From Candidatus Obscuribacterales bacterium (lineage in GTDB: Bacteria > Cyanobacteriota > Vampirovibrionia > Obscuribacterales > Obscuribacteraceae), in the NCBI GenBank assembly GCA_031292355.1, contig JARLHI010000061.1:62001-126000 (forward strand): a stretch of DNA of 64,000 bases, in the 5' to 3' direction. The notes beneath the pieces were generated by a model. The model worked only from the letters and a program-made list of their open reading frames with translations, was not told the DNA's origin and made no database searches. Numbering within the stretch: position 1 is the first letter of the stretch; the number at the start of each line of letters is the position of its first letter. The position numbers were made by a program, and so were the translations under genes. Shown here piece by piece: positions 8,851 to 17,309 of this stretch.

Positions 8851-9693
8851 CTATTTATCGCCGAAGGGCTTTTTCGCCTTCTGATTGATGAATCGCCAGA
8901 AGCGATTGGGAAAGTATCTTTTGAAGTGCCAGAGAAAAACTGCCTGGTCTGGCAGGACGATGTAAAGCGCTTCGTCAGCCATTTTAGCAAAGGTTTTAGC
9001 CACTGCGTGCTCGGCGGTTATATTTGATTCTTCCACTAATTTTTGCGCAATTTTATTGTATTTTTCTGTGCCCAGCGAATTCTTGCCAATGTTTGTGCGG
9101 ACGAAAGTAGGCATCAAAACGGACACCAGCACTTTAGAAGGCAGCAATTCGCCACGCAGAGTTTCGCTTAGAGATATGACTGCAGCCTTTGTTGTGTTGT
9201 AGGCCGCCATCCTCGGCGAGGAGACAAAGCCAGCTGCGCTCGCTATGTTGAGAATATGCCCTGCGCCCGCTTTTTTCATCGCCGGCACAAACAACTGGCA
9301 TCCGTGAACAACACCCATGAAATTTATGCCTACAACTTTTTCGAAAGTCTCGAGCGGCACTTCATCAAAATAACCAGCACAGCCAACGCCAGCATTGTTG
9401 ATGCCGATCTCAATCCCACCATGCAACGAAACAAAATCCGTTACAGCTGCTTCAAAGGGAGCAAATGTAGCGACGTCGAAAGCGTAAGTAACAGGTGTTC
9501 CACCAAGCTCACGAATCTCATTTGCCGCCTGCTGAAGGTGAGTTTCATCAAGGTCGGTGATACCGATTGTCCACTGCGCCTTAGCCAGCTCCTTCGCGAA
9601 GGTCAGCCCCAGTCCGCCGCCTGCCCCAGTAATGAAGGCACGCTTACCGGGGAATTTTTTGGTCAAGGTAAAAACCGCATCTAAAATTGCCAT
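8851..9693 (-). CDS. Short-chain dehydrogenase/reductase (SDR)
   Basis: Classical SDR of 280 residues. The cofactor motif TGAGGGLG (TGxxxGxG) lies near residue 22, NNAG near residue 98, the catalytic Ser in NIASAAG, and YxxxK as YNTTK. The acidic residue after strand 2 (TDLDE) points to NAD(H) rather than NADP(H). The C-terminal ~40 residues (LWHFKRYFPNRFWRFIN) are hydrophobic and basic, as in SDRs that sit on membranes and act on lipids or sterol-like alcohols. Substrate not determinable. Convergent with hup, and the strong terminator lies between them. Confidence 0.92.
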   Translation of the reverse strand: MAILDAVFTLTKKFPGKRAFITGAGGGLGLTFAKELAKAQWTIGITDLDETHLQQAANEIRELGGTPVTYAFDVATFAPFEAAVTDFVSLHGGIEIGINNAGVGCAGYFDEVPLETFEKVVGINFMGVVHGCQLFVPAMKKAGAGHILNIASAAGFVSSPRMAAYNTTKAAVISLSETLRGELLPSKVLVSVLMPTFVRTNIGKNSLGTEKYNKIAQKLVEESNITAEHAVAKTFAKMADEALYIVLPDQAVFLWHFKRYFPNRFWRFINQKAKKPFGDK

Positions 9694-9881
9694 TGCCCCA
9701 GTCTATCACCATCGAAAATTGCACAGTTCCTGCTTGGGATCATTGCCGCCGACCGTCTAGCTTATTTTAATTGCCATTTAAATTTTATTAAGGCAAAGAT
9801 CTCGCAAAACCTTAAAGCCAAGAAGGAGCCAGCGAAGTCGTTGGAAAACTACAACGACCTCGCTTGTTGACTCGCTTGGAC

Positions 9882-10478
9882 TTACGCAACCGCAGACAAT
9901 AGTCTTTTATAGGTCGCAAGTCTGTCAGCATCGACTTTCGGCGGCAAGTAAGGCAAAGCATCGGTGTAGGTATCAGCAAAATGCTCCGGCTTGGAAGACG
10001 CCAGAGTTCTCGCCCACACGTCAATTATTTGTTTTGCACAGTCAATGGGCAGTGCTTGGCGCCGAGTACGAAACTTGCTGGCAAACTTGCCCATCCATCC
10101 GTTTCTGCACACATCCTGAATAATATGCAGAACCTCAGGAATATCGCTGCTGCCATCAACACCGATAACCAGAGGCGCGATGTTATAGCAAAGGGGCTTG
10201 GTTTCAGCCGGCCAATTGATTTCGCTGCGATCGCTGTATGCGACGGTCTGTATCGGCGGAGTCAAACAAACTAATTTCGAACCGTGGTGTCCGCCCTGTA
10301 CAAAGGCGATTCGAGCACCACTTAATTCGTGTATACGCTTGGGATGCATGAGGTTGGTTTTGTGACAGCCAGTCAAACCAAAGCTACCAAACTCCCAAAA
10401 GGGGTCAGTGCGCATCTCATTAGGATTATCTCGATATGGCTGCCTGAGCATTGCCACAAAGACTTTGCTGGCATTCAT
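9882..10478 (-). CDS. Conserved-looking hypothetical protein with Cys/His motifs (198 aa)
   Basis: I cannot name a family. The N-terminal half contains a striking dense motif region, DPFWEFGSFGLTGCHKTN followed by LSGARIAFVQGGHHG and LVCLTPP, suggestive of a conserved active or metal site built from Cys and His. The C-terminal half is helical and ends in a basic/hydrophobic stretch. GGAGAAAAGAA lies directly before the ATG at 10478. No signal peptide. It sits between the tandem hairpins at 10527-10588 and the SDR gene. The motif density argues against a random frame. Confidence 0.68.
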   Translation of the reverse strand: MNASKVFVAMLRQPYRDNPNEMRTDPFWEFGSFGLTGCHKTNLMHPKRIHELSGARIAFVQGGHHGSKLVCLTPPIQTVAYSDRSEINWPAETKPLCYNIAPLVIGVDGSSDIPEVLHIIQDVCRNGWMGKFASKFRTRRQALPIDCAKQIIDVWARTLASSKPEHFADTYTDALPYLPPKVDADRLATYKRLLSAVA

Positions 10479-10526
10479 TTCTTTTCTCCATTCAGTGCAG
10501 AATCTTCTCCGTCAATTGTGAATAAC

Positions 10527-10588
10527 GGCTCCAATCGGATTGGAGCCGCACGCAATTGCAGGCTCCAGTCGATTGAACTGGAGCCTGC
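10527..10588 (-). other. Two tandem hairpins sharing a GGCTCCA/TGGAGCC stem
   Basis: Hairpin 1 is GGCTCCAAT-cgg-ATTGGAGCC (10527-10547). Hairpin 2 is GCAGGCTCCAGT-7 nt-ACTGGAGCCTGC (10558-10588). They lie between the lipoprotein stop and the next minus-strand gene. No U tract follows, so they look more like processing or stability elements, or a double terminator, than a classic terminator. Confidence 0.55.
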
Positions 10589-10633
10589 ATTCGCTAAGCG
10601 TGGGCTAACACATCAATGATGAGACGACGAGTG

Positions 10634-11281
10634 TTACTCGCCGCCGCCGCCACCGCCGTCACCACCGCCGCCGTCGCCACCGCTGCTGGCGCCCGTATCG
10701 CCGCTGCTGCCGCCGGTATCGCCGCTCGATTCACCACCTGTCGACTCGCTGGGAGTGCTTTCGGTCGCCGACTCACCTGCCTGAGTGGCTTCGGTCGCTT
10801 CGGCCGCCGCTTCGGTGTTCTCGGTTTCGATCGCCTGAGCCTCCTCTTCGGTCACGGGACCGGCAGCAGTTTCCTCGACGGTCACTTCTTCTTCCTCGGC
10901 GACCTCACCCTTGGCCGGCGCCGTGGTGGACTTGCTCCAGGTGCCACCCGGCGGCAAGCTCGGAGCGCTGGACGTCGGCGCCGCCGGACTGCCAACGACA
11001 GGTGCAGGGCTCGAGCGCGAAGGCGAGGTCGACGTGTAAGAATTCGATGAGGTCGACGTCGAGGACGACGAATTCATCATCATGTAGTACCACCAGAAGC
11101 CGTTGTCGTAATAGGCATAACGACCATCATTGAGGTGTTGCACCGTAACCGTCTTGGCCGCGATGTCCTTGTGATGATGCTTCATCACATGGTGCTTCTT
11201 CTCGTCGCACCCGGAAAGCAACAGGCCCGCCACACACAGCGCGGTTGCGCAAAACAAACTTCTACGCTTGAAAGAAGACAT
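10634..11281 (-). CDS. Lipoprotein with Ser/Glu-rich body and Gly-rich tail
   Basis: A 215-residue putative lipoprotein. The start MSSFKRRSL at 11281 is chosen because GGAG lies 9-10 bases upstream; a start 21 bp earlier lacks this. The signal peptide ends in the lipobox LLLSGC, so Cys at about residue 25 would be lipidated. After a His/Lys-rich segment (KKHHVMKHHHKD) comes a short YAYYDNGFWWYYMMM stretch. The rest is low-complexity Ser/Thr, then Glu/Ala, ending in Gly/Asp repeats. The His-rich cluster could bind metal. Low-complexity composition makes the opposite strand look open, but signal peptide and ribosome binding site support the minus strand. Confidence 0.75.
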   Translation of the reverse strand: MSSFKRRSLFCATALCVAGLLLSGCDEKKHHVMKHHHKDIAAKTVTVQHLNDGRYAYYDNGFWWYYMMMNSSSSTSTSSNSYTSTSPSRSSPAPVVGSPAAPTSSAPSLPPGGTWSKSTTAPAKGEVAEEEEVTVEETAAGPVTEEEAQAIETENTEAAAEATEATQAGESATESTPSESTGGESSGDTGGSSGDTGASSGGDGGGGDGGGGGGE

Positions 11282-11390
11282 ATTTGACTCCGCTAGGTCC
11301 AATCAGATAGAAGATAGTGGTTGGAAATCCCCGACTGAGAGATTAAGTTCAAACCTCTCAATCGGTCGAAAACAGTTGGAAAAACCTCTC

Positions 11391-12032
11391 TTAGTGATGG
11401 TGCTCCGCAGGCGCACCGTCTTCGTGCTCGGCAGCCGCCGATTGACGCGGAGGCGGATTCTGGTGTTCGGTGGGGCTGTCGTGCGTCATTTTCCACATCT
11501 TGGCGAACATGAAGGCGGAGAACAGACAGATCACGTGCAGGGCAGCACGTTCAATCACGAGCTTGACCTCGGTATGCTCGAGATTCATGAAGTCTCGCAG
11601 CACCTGAACACCGGTGATGCTGGCGATAGAAACGCCGACCTTGACCTTCATCATCATCGAATCCAGGTGATCGAGCCATTGCGGCCGAACGCTGGGATCG
11701 ATATGCAGCCGATGAATGAAAATCTGATAGCCGCCGATGTTGATCATGACGATCAAATTGGCAACCATCGCAGCATCGATACAGCTCAGGACGCGCACCA
11801 TCAACTGCTCGCCTTCAAGATGAGGCGACTCGACGATGAATTCGAACACTTCTTGACCGAATTTGAGCACGTAGATGGCCAGACAGGCGCACAAGCCCAG
11901 ATGGATGATGTAGAGCAGCCAACGGCTGGCAAAAACAGGCGCGTCGAGGTGGTAGAAGAACCACGAAAGTTTCTTCATAGGCACGCTCATTTTGGACGGA
12001 GCTTGGAGCGGTGCGTCGGGCTTGGTTACCAT
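11391..12032 (-). CDS. YqhA/UPF0114-family membrane protein (TIGR00645)
   Basis: 213 residues. Strong resemblance to E. coli YqhA: ASRWLLYIIHLGLCACLAIYVLKF (split over the first helix), SCIDAAMVANLIVMI, and a conserved WLDHLDSMMMKVKV followed by ASITGVQVLRDFM. Three to four membrane helices are expected. The start at 12032 is supported by CAGGAGAATCAA; frames open further upstream lack such a site. Compared with YqhA it has an N-terminal extension of about 30 residues and a C-terminal His/Glu tail (AEHEDGAPAEHHH). The family is widespread and its function unknown. Divergent from the antiporter gene, with a 570-bp intergenic region. Confidence 0.87.
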   Translation of the reverse strand: MVTKPDAPLQAPSKMSVPMKKLSWFFYHLDAPVFASRWLLYIIHLGLCACLAIYVLKFGQEVFEFIVESPHLEGEQLMVRVLSCIDAAMVANLIVMINIGGYQIFIHRLHIDPSVRPQWLDHLDSMMMKVKVGVSIASITGVQVLRDFMNLEHTEVKLVIERAALHVICLFSAFMFAKMWKMTHDSPTEHQNPPPRQSAAAEHEDGAPAEHHH

Positions 12033-12601
12033 TTGATTCTCCTGGTCAGGTGGTGCAAACATTAGCCAGCGGAGATGCGCTAAGCCTAGGTTCACGTGAG
12101 TTATCACAAACGCGAATTTGCGTACGTAGCTGGTAGCGCAACTCTAAGAGTCTTTACTGAAGGCTGGTTTGAGATGATGGCTGGGATGTGCGGGAGAGGT
12201 GCTCTGGTTGAAAAAAACGGGTGTGTTAAATACACCTGTGCCTATCACTCGAGAGAACGAGAAATCAAGAACCGCGCAGATAAGTTCCGTAAAGAGTTTT
12301 GGGCATTCAAACTTAATTTCATTTTGCTAACGCGAACTGCTAAAAAAAAGTAATCCCTTTATATTTCCTTTGTCATTAGGTCTGTCTCCTAAAAAACAGC
12401 CAATAGAACTTTTTCTTTAGCTTATTTATTCCGCACACCCGTGTGAGATACAAGCACACATCCGCCTCTCCAAAGCTATCAACAAAGAACCTCACATCCG
12501 ATCAACAGGCGCGACATATTCGCTTGCAGTGATACGGAGTTATGGCGGGCTCAGGCCCTTTCAACAGGGACTGGTCCCACTATTTTCTCAGGAGTCACAC
12601 C
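12033..12601. other. Divergent intergenic region (YqhA-like / antiporter)
   Basis: No convincing gene. It contains a hairpin-forming GGTGTgttaaatACACC near 12220 and a T-rich stretch around 12340-12420. It must carry promoters for both divergent genes. A plus-strand frame of about 85 codons starting at 12096 overlaps the YqhA-like leader and has no ribosome binding site or protein-like composition. Confidence 0.45.
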
Positions 12602-14011
12602 ATGTTCACCCTCGACGAACCGCTGCGCTATCTAGCGCTAAAGCTGGAATTTGCTACGTTTCAATTTGACAGCCTGTTTGCCATCCACTTTCACGATGTG
12701 CAAAATGGCATCATCTACAAACTGTTCTTAATCTTGGGTGCAGCGTGTGTGGGTACTGCCATCGCCGGCAATAAGCGCATCGCTATTCCACTCGTCGTCG
12801 CTGAAATCCTCTCGGGTGCAGCAGTCGGAAAAAGTGGATTGAACTGGCTGCGAATTGGCCCTGAATTGAACGATTGGTCCATTGTCGCCTTCGCCATCCT
12901 CCTTTTCCTTGTCGGCACCAACTTGCCTCTGCGCGATCCCAAAATCAAAGCGGCATTGAATATGGGCATCGCGGCCACATTGGCATCCTATGCGCTCGCG
13001 ATACCGGTAGCTATCGGTGTGGCATCGCTGACCCACTTTGCTCATGTAGGCATCGTCGTCTTGCTGGTTGCTTGCAGCTCCACTTCGATTGTCTTGCGCA
13101 TGATCAACGAGCGTAAGCTCAGTGGTCCTGGGCTGACAATGACCACGACCTGGATTCCTTTAGCCGACATGTCTACTCTGGCTTCGCTGCCACTGGCCAT
13201 GTCACAAGGGAAAACGTTGCAAGTAATTGTGGGAACGCTAATTATCATCGGCGTGGGTGGCCTCGTTCTGATTTTCATCAAGAAATTCGAGAACTCAGAT
13301 TCGGGCAGTCACTACAAGCAGCTCTCTAAGAAACGCGACTGGGCGTGGCAGATGAAGTACTATCTCTTCGCTCTGTTTGGACTGTGCTTACTCTCGCAAC
13401 TCGTCGGCGTCACGAGCACAATCGTGGCCGGATTTGTTATGGGAGCCACCGCCACTCTCGTCGGCGTACCCAAGCGTTTCGCAAAAGAATTGCTTGGACT
13501 GGGCGAAGGTTTGTTCATCCCGCTCTTCTTTGTCACACTGGGCGCAAAGCTCGATATCAGAGCACTCTTCACATCAGTAGCTAACATGGAGCTGGCTCTG
13601 TGCATTGCTGCTGGTGCGCTGGTAGTCCACTTGCTCGTCGCAAAGTTGCTCAGGCTACCCCTGCCGTCGGGCTTTATGGCCGCGTCGTCTATGGGTTTGC
13701 CGGCAGCCATTGTGTCAACAGGTTTGAGCGACAATCTGATTGAGCCGGGACAGGGAGCAGCTATCATCGCCGCCGCCCTCATTTCACTCGGTTTTGCGTC
13801 GCTTGGTGTGACTCTGTTCGAACGACAAAATCCACCCGTTCCCAAAAGAAAGAAGTCCGACAACGATGGGCACGAACCACTGCAGATGCCATCTCTCGCC
13901 GCAGACACACTGTTGCCTCCGGTCCCCGTCGGTCAATCCACCCCTGAGCTCACGCCTGCTCACGCAGACGACGAGCCCTCTGTAGTTTCAACGCACGAAA
14001 TCGGCACCTGA
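12602..14011 (+). CDS. Cation:proton antiporter, CPA2/Kef family
   Basis: Integral membrane protein of 469 residues with about 12 hydrophobic helices. These include VAEILSGAAVGKSGL (the pseudo-half helix typical of Kef/NhaS transporters), LFLVGTNL, and PLFFVTLGAKLDI. It would exchange Na+ or K+ for protons. There is no C-terminal RCK/TrkA nucleotide-binding domain; the last ~60 residues are a charged, Pro-rich cytosolic tail. The ATG at 12602 has AGGAGTCACACC upstream; an ATG 60 bp earlier would add a non-hydrophobic leader and has a poorly placed site. First gene of a likely three-gene unit. Confidence 0.9.
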   Translation: MFTLDEPLRYLALKLEFATFQFDSLFAIHFHDVQNGIIYKLFLILGAACVGTAIAGNKRIAIPLVVAEILSGAAVGKSGLNWLRIGPELNDWSIVAFAILLFLVGTNLPLRDPKIKAALNMGIAATLASYALAIPVAIGVASLTHFAHVGIVVLLVACSSTSIVLRMINERKLSGPGLTMTTTWIPLADMSTLASLPLAMSQGKTLQVIVGTLIIIGVGGLVLIFIKKFENSDSGSHYKQLSKKRDWAWQMKYYLFALFGLCLLSQLVGVTSTIVAGFVMGATATLVGVPKRFAKELLGLGEGLFIPLFFVTLGAKLDIRALFTSVANMELALCIAAGALVVHLLVAKLLRLPLPSGFMAASSMGLPAAIVSTGLSDNLIEPGQGAAIIAAALISLGFASLGVTLFERQNPPVPKRKKSDNDGHEPLQMPSLAADTLLPPVPVGQSTPELTPAHADDEPSVVSTHEIGT

Positions 14012-14070
14012 CAGTACGGCAGCAGCGCTGTCGTACTGACCCAGCGCTGCCACCAATCAGGACAAATATC

Positions 14071-15108
14071 ATGGAAAACTTTTCTGCAATTCTCAATGGC
14101 ACGGCCGAAAACGTCACTGTCGTGACTGAACCCGTGCCCGTCGAAGGCGCTGAACTGACCCTGCCCCAGCATGAGCTGACGCAGGAAGAAATGAGCAAGC
14201 GCATCCTCGGTTACATCACCGAAAAGCAGACCTACGGGCAGCTGAAGGCGCTCATTCCCTCCAAGCTGCCCGAAGACGAGAAAGACTTCACGGCCAGCTG
14301 CATTGAAGAAGTTGAGTACGACGCACGCGTCTATTCGCTCGAAGGACACACCACCAGGGTCATCGTGCCCGAGGAGTATGCCCAGAAACTGGATATTGTG
14401 CGGCAAAGGCGCCTTGGTCAGCTTGATTTGCTGCCTGAAGACATGGTTGGTTATCTCAATCGAGTGTTGCCGGAAGACATTCTGGCTATCCTCGATGAGC
14501 TGCCCAATCGCAGCTATGTCCGCGAAATCAGCCTGGTCGACTGGTTGAATCCTCGCGACGTTTGGATTCGCGCTCTACGTAAGAGCGAGACTTTCACATC
14601 GGCCGCATCGACGACTCCCGACGGGCAGGTGCTGCTCTATCGCTTTGACATCAGCGAGTTCCTCAGAGCGACCATCTTCCACGAGTGGAACCACAACTTG
14701 GAAGCGCAATTCAAGGCGGAAGTTGAGTTGCCCTGGGACGCTGCGATCAACATGGAGTGGTTCGTCTGGGTCAGTAACGACTACGCCAAGGTTAGCCCCG
14801 GTGAACACTGGGCTGTCTTTGGCGAAGCGATCCTGCAGAAGGACGGTTCTCTGTTTGCGGAAGTGGTCAACAAGCTTGGTCCGATGCGGACGATGGTCTG
14901 GGCGACGGCTCTGGGCAAGGCTCTTGATGCAGTACCGGTTGCTAATCGCAGCTGTTACCACGACATCTGGGTCGCGCGCGTTGCCTATGCCACCAAGAAC
15001 GCAGCTGGTCCGGCCACCGCCAACGCCGCTGTTATGTTGAGACGCGCTCAGTGCCTCGACGCTTACCTCAAGACGCTGTCTGCGACCACTCCGGCCGCAG
15101 TAGCCTGA
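14071..15108 (+). CDS. Unknown protein with HExxH metallopeptidase-like motif
   Basis: 345 residues, no family recognised. Residues 204-208 are HEWNH, a perfect HExxH zinc motif inside a hydrophobic helix (FLRATIFHEWNHNLE). A downstream GEHWAVFGEAIL could supply the third ligand. The N-terminal half is acidic and helical (LTQEEMSKRILGYITEK; a winged-helix-like region). There is also a run resembling CBS/MgtE-N helices: LLPEDMVGYLNRVLPEDILAILDELP is two turns of that pattern, split here only for description. No signal peptide, so a cytosolic site is likely. AGGACAAATATC precedes the ATG. It lies 59 bp after the antiporter gene. Peptidase activity is inference. Confidence 0.7.
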   Translation: MENFSAILNGTAENVTVVTEPVPVEGAELTLPQHELTQEEMSKRILGYITEKQTYGQLKALIPSKLPEDEKDFTASCIEEVEYDARVYSLEGHTTRVIVPEEYAQKLDIVRQRRLGQLDLLPEDMVGYLNRVLPEDILAILDELPNRSYVREISLVDWLNPRDVWIRALRKSETFTSAASTTPDGQVLLYRFDISEFLRATIFHEWNHNLEAQFKAEVELPWDAAINMEWFVWVSNDYAKVSPGEHWAVFGEAILQKDGSLFAEVVNKLGPMRTMVWATALGKALDAVPVANRSCYHDIWVARVAYATKNAAGPATANAAVMLRRAQCLDAYLKTLSATTPAAVA

Positions 15109-15191
15109 CGTCCGGAACGTAGAAGGTGTGCCCTGGAAAGCTCACCTTCTATGACTGTTGTTTCAACTAACCCAACTGAAAGGGTAATATC

Positions 15192-15668
15192 ATGCAGTAC
15201 TTTTCTGTCGAACTCCTCGCTTTCGCCGCCGTCCTTTTCACTGCTGCGTCTTACCGATGCGTCTATCGGCTGTCGACAATTAGGCTCAATCGCGTAGGCG
15301 AAGAACCGGCCATCCGCTGGACCGACATGGATAAGTTCTTCTGCGTTATGGCGGCTTTCGACGGCATTCTGCTCGGTGGACTATCCGTGCACTTTGGCAC
15401 CACTTTCGGTGCCATTCTGTGGATGGTCGTCGGGGCTCTGCTCACCGGTGCTGTGATCGGCAGAATGCTTGCAGTCTCGCATCTGAACAAATACCGGCAG
15501 GCAGTTTCTGTCGCAAACGAGAAAAGGAAGATGCAGATTCGCGAGGCAGAGACATTCTTCTCCTCGAAATCTGACACTGACCTGAGCGTTATCGAAGCAG
15601 CCGGTCGTGCAGCGAGCATCGCCCGCAACATCGCCGTCGACAATGCCACAAAGTGGTTGCGCAAATAA
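15192..15668 (+). CDS. Hypothetical membrane protein (158 aa)
   Basis: Three hydrophobic helices in the first ~105 residues (LLAFAAVLFTAASY; FFCVMAAFDGILLGGL; FGAILWMVVGALLTGAVIG), then a charged helical cytosolic tail of about 50 residues. No family recognised. An AAGGG-type site precedes the ATG. It follows the HExxH protein by 83 bp and is closed by a terminator, so it is probably the last gene of an antiporter/HExxH/membrane-protein operon. Confidence 0.68.
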   Translation: MQYFSVELLAFAAVLFTAASYRCVYRLSTIRLNRVGEEPAIRWTDMDKFFCVMAAFDGILLGGLSVHFGTTFGAILWMVVGALLTGAVIGRMLAVSHLNKYRQAVSVANEKRKMQIREAETFFSSKSDTDLSVIEAAGRAASIARNIAVDNATKWLRK

Positions 15669-15674
15669 ACGCTA

Positions 15675-15718
15675 GCAAAAAAAGAGGCATCTGCTCTTCT
15701 CGGGTGTCTCTTTTTTGC
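15675..15718 (+). terminator. Terminator closing the antiporter operon
   Basis: GCAAAAAAAGAG pairs with CTCTTTTTTGC, the stem itself ending in the T run, 7 bp after the last stop. The A-rich 5' arm makes it potentially bidirectional, serving the convergent gene at 15785 as well. Confidence 0.8.
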
Positions 15719-15784
15719 AAATAACTCTGCCGAAAATAGCAATTATAACAATATATCCGCTTCCGCTTGGACCGACAACTTGAG

Positions 15785-16654
15785 TTAGCTTTCTAAATCT
15801 CTCAACACAACGCTCATTTGATGAGAGCAAGGTGCAGCCTTATTCAAAAAAGCACCGCGACCATTTGCAAGATCACAATCGCAATTAAATCGATTCTCTT
15901 TTCCCACAAACGTGAGGCGATGACTAAAGGTTTGTCCATGCACAGCAAATATTCGAGTGTCGGAATCAATAGCATCGAGTTCTTCTATTTTACCTTCAAG
16001 CACATACGGCAAGGCGTTGGTGAAAAGTTTAGTAGCTGAATTGAATTTGTAATTCTCGACAAACTCTTTCAAGTACACAAACACGCGAGTCTGTTGGCGG
16101 GAGGTTAGCTTTCTAAAAGATTTGGAAGCGGCATACGCACAGCAGAGGATTCGAGGGAGATCAGACCTGTTTTGAACATCAACTTTCAAAAGACAGATGT
16201 CTGGTCTATTTTTGAATTCCATACTCCATGGCTCATCTTCGAAAACAATTGAAGCAAGGACGTTATTTGGCGCATCGAGTACACTACGCAAAGCTTCCAA
16301 GAACAGCCTGGATTGGGACTGGGCACGTCCAATTTCATCGACATACAAAAGAGCATCAGCAGATGCCGCAAGACCCTTTTTTAGCTCTGGCACCACAAAT
16401 CTATCGATTGAATCAACACTTACGCTGTATTCACCCCCAACAGTGGCATTGGCTGCGTCGGCTTCTCTAAACATAAATTGTTCAGACCGACCTTCACCGT
16501 TGATAGACGTAAAGCCAATGCGCTGATTATTTGCGTCGCGCATCTCACGAGCCCTTATACCAAACGAAAGATTTGGGTAATTCTCGACTACTTGCTCGAT
16601 GACGGTGCTTTTTCCGGTGGCTGGCGGTGCTGTAAGAAGTATTTTCATTGCCAC
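15785..16654 (-). CDS. THEP1-like P-loop NTPase fused to a C-terminal SWIM zinc finger
   Basis: 289 residues. The N-terminal ~170 residues look like a THEP1/DUF265 nucleoside-triphosphatase: Walker A APPATGKST (residues 9-17), the GFTSINGEGRSEQF strand, and Walker B with DEIGRAQSQS, where THEP1 proteins have DEIGKMEL. A helical region (LTSRQQTRVFVYLKEFVENY) follows. The C-terminus is a SWIM-type finger: C258-x-C260, then C276-x-H278. SWIM domains bind nucleic acid or protein partners. Start is GTG at 16654 or ATG at 16648; neither has a clear ribosome binding site. The domain combination is unusual. NTPase fold is probable; substrate unknown. Confidence 0.8.
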   Translation of the reverse strand: MAMKILLTAPPATGKSTVIEQVVENYPNLSFGIRAREMRDANNQRIGFTSINGEGRSEQFMFREADAANATVGGEYSVSVDSIDRFVVPELKKGLAASADALLYVDEIGRAQSQSRLFLEALRSVLDAPNNVLASIVFEDEPWSMEFKNRPDICLLKVDVQNRSDLPRILCCAYAASKSFRKLTSRQQTRVFVYLKEFVENYKFNSATKLFTNALPYVLEGKIEELDAIDSDTRIFAVHGQTFSHRLTFVGKENRFNCDCDLANGRGAFLNKAAPCSHQMSVVLRDLES

Positions 16655-16831
16655 ATTTTACGCGCTTTGCACTGCTTGCGGGAAGCTAGTTGATGCTCAA
16701 CCTGATGATTTAAAAGGCATGGCACTGTCGTCGATAGCTAAAATTCACTGTTGAATAACGGCGAGGATTCTTGTCTCAAGCGTCCTGTTTTATTTTCAAC
16801 GATTGAAGTAGACCGGTCGAATACAATCAAA

Positions 16832-16868
16832 GAAAAAAACTCCATTGTCCAGTGGCTTGACAATGGAG
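16832..16868 (-). terminator. Terminator for the 16888-17169 gene
   Basis: Read on the minus strand: CTCCATTGTC, 9-nt loop, GACAATGGAG, then TTTTTTTC. It starts 20 bp after the stop. Confidence 0.9.
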
Positions 16869-16887
16869 TCATCATTCATTCCATCAA

Positions 16888-17169
16888 TCAGCAGTCGGCC
16901 AGAATCGACCCGAGGAATGTGTCTAGCCGTTGAAATGGAACGTTGCGCTGAGCGATCACCTCAAGGTCGTGATCGCGCCAGTCTTCGCATTCAATGCGAA
17001 CGACACAGCCCTGTCCGTCATAGACCGGCTCGCCGACTTGCGTGAATGTCCCCTTGGGGTAGTTGATGGCGGCGGAACAGACATCACCATAGTTGCTCCA
17101 CTTATTGGCAGCTATCAGTGCATCGAGTCTCTCCAGAGACTTGTGCGCAATCGTGACGAACATAATCAT
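16888..17169 (-). CDS. Hypothetical small protein (93 aa)
   Basis: No family recognised. Compact mixed alpha/beta composition with three cysteines; hydrophobic N-terminus MIMFVTIAHKSLERLD, central GDVCSAAINYPKG, acidic RIECEDWRDHD. GAGGAAAG sits correctly before the ATG at 17169 and a strong terminator follows, so this is a real transcription unit. It lies downstream of kup on the same strand, 140 bp away. Confidence 0.7.
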   Translation of the reverse strand: MIMFVTIAHKSLERLDALIAANKWSNYGDVCSAAINYPKGTFTQVGEPVYDGQGCVVRIECEDWRDHDLEVIAQRNVPFQRLDTFLGSILADC

Positions 17170-17309
17170 TGTGTTGCTCTTTCCTCAATGGTGCAAAATT
17201 AGCACCCTGTTGCCGTCAGGAGAATTCCTCAGCGGATAGGCTTTAACACCGGCTTGGAAGAAAGCAACGCCACCGACTGATGACGCTGCTTTCCCCGTTT
17301 GTGTTTGCG

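Noticed and set aside
10616..11050. Ala/Arg-rich 144-codon plus-strand frame
   Set aside because: Complement of the low-complexity Gly/Ser/Glu region of the lipoprotein gene.
11268..12065. A 265-codon plus-strand frame
   Set aside because: Antisense to the lipoprotein start and the YqhA-like gene. The latter has clear family motifs and a good ribosome binding site.
12096..12353. An 85-codon frame in the divergent intergenic region
   Set aside because: No ribosome binding site and no protein-like composition; overlaps the leader of the opposite gene.
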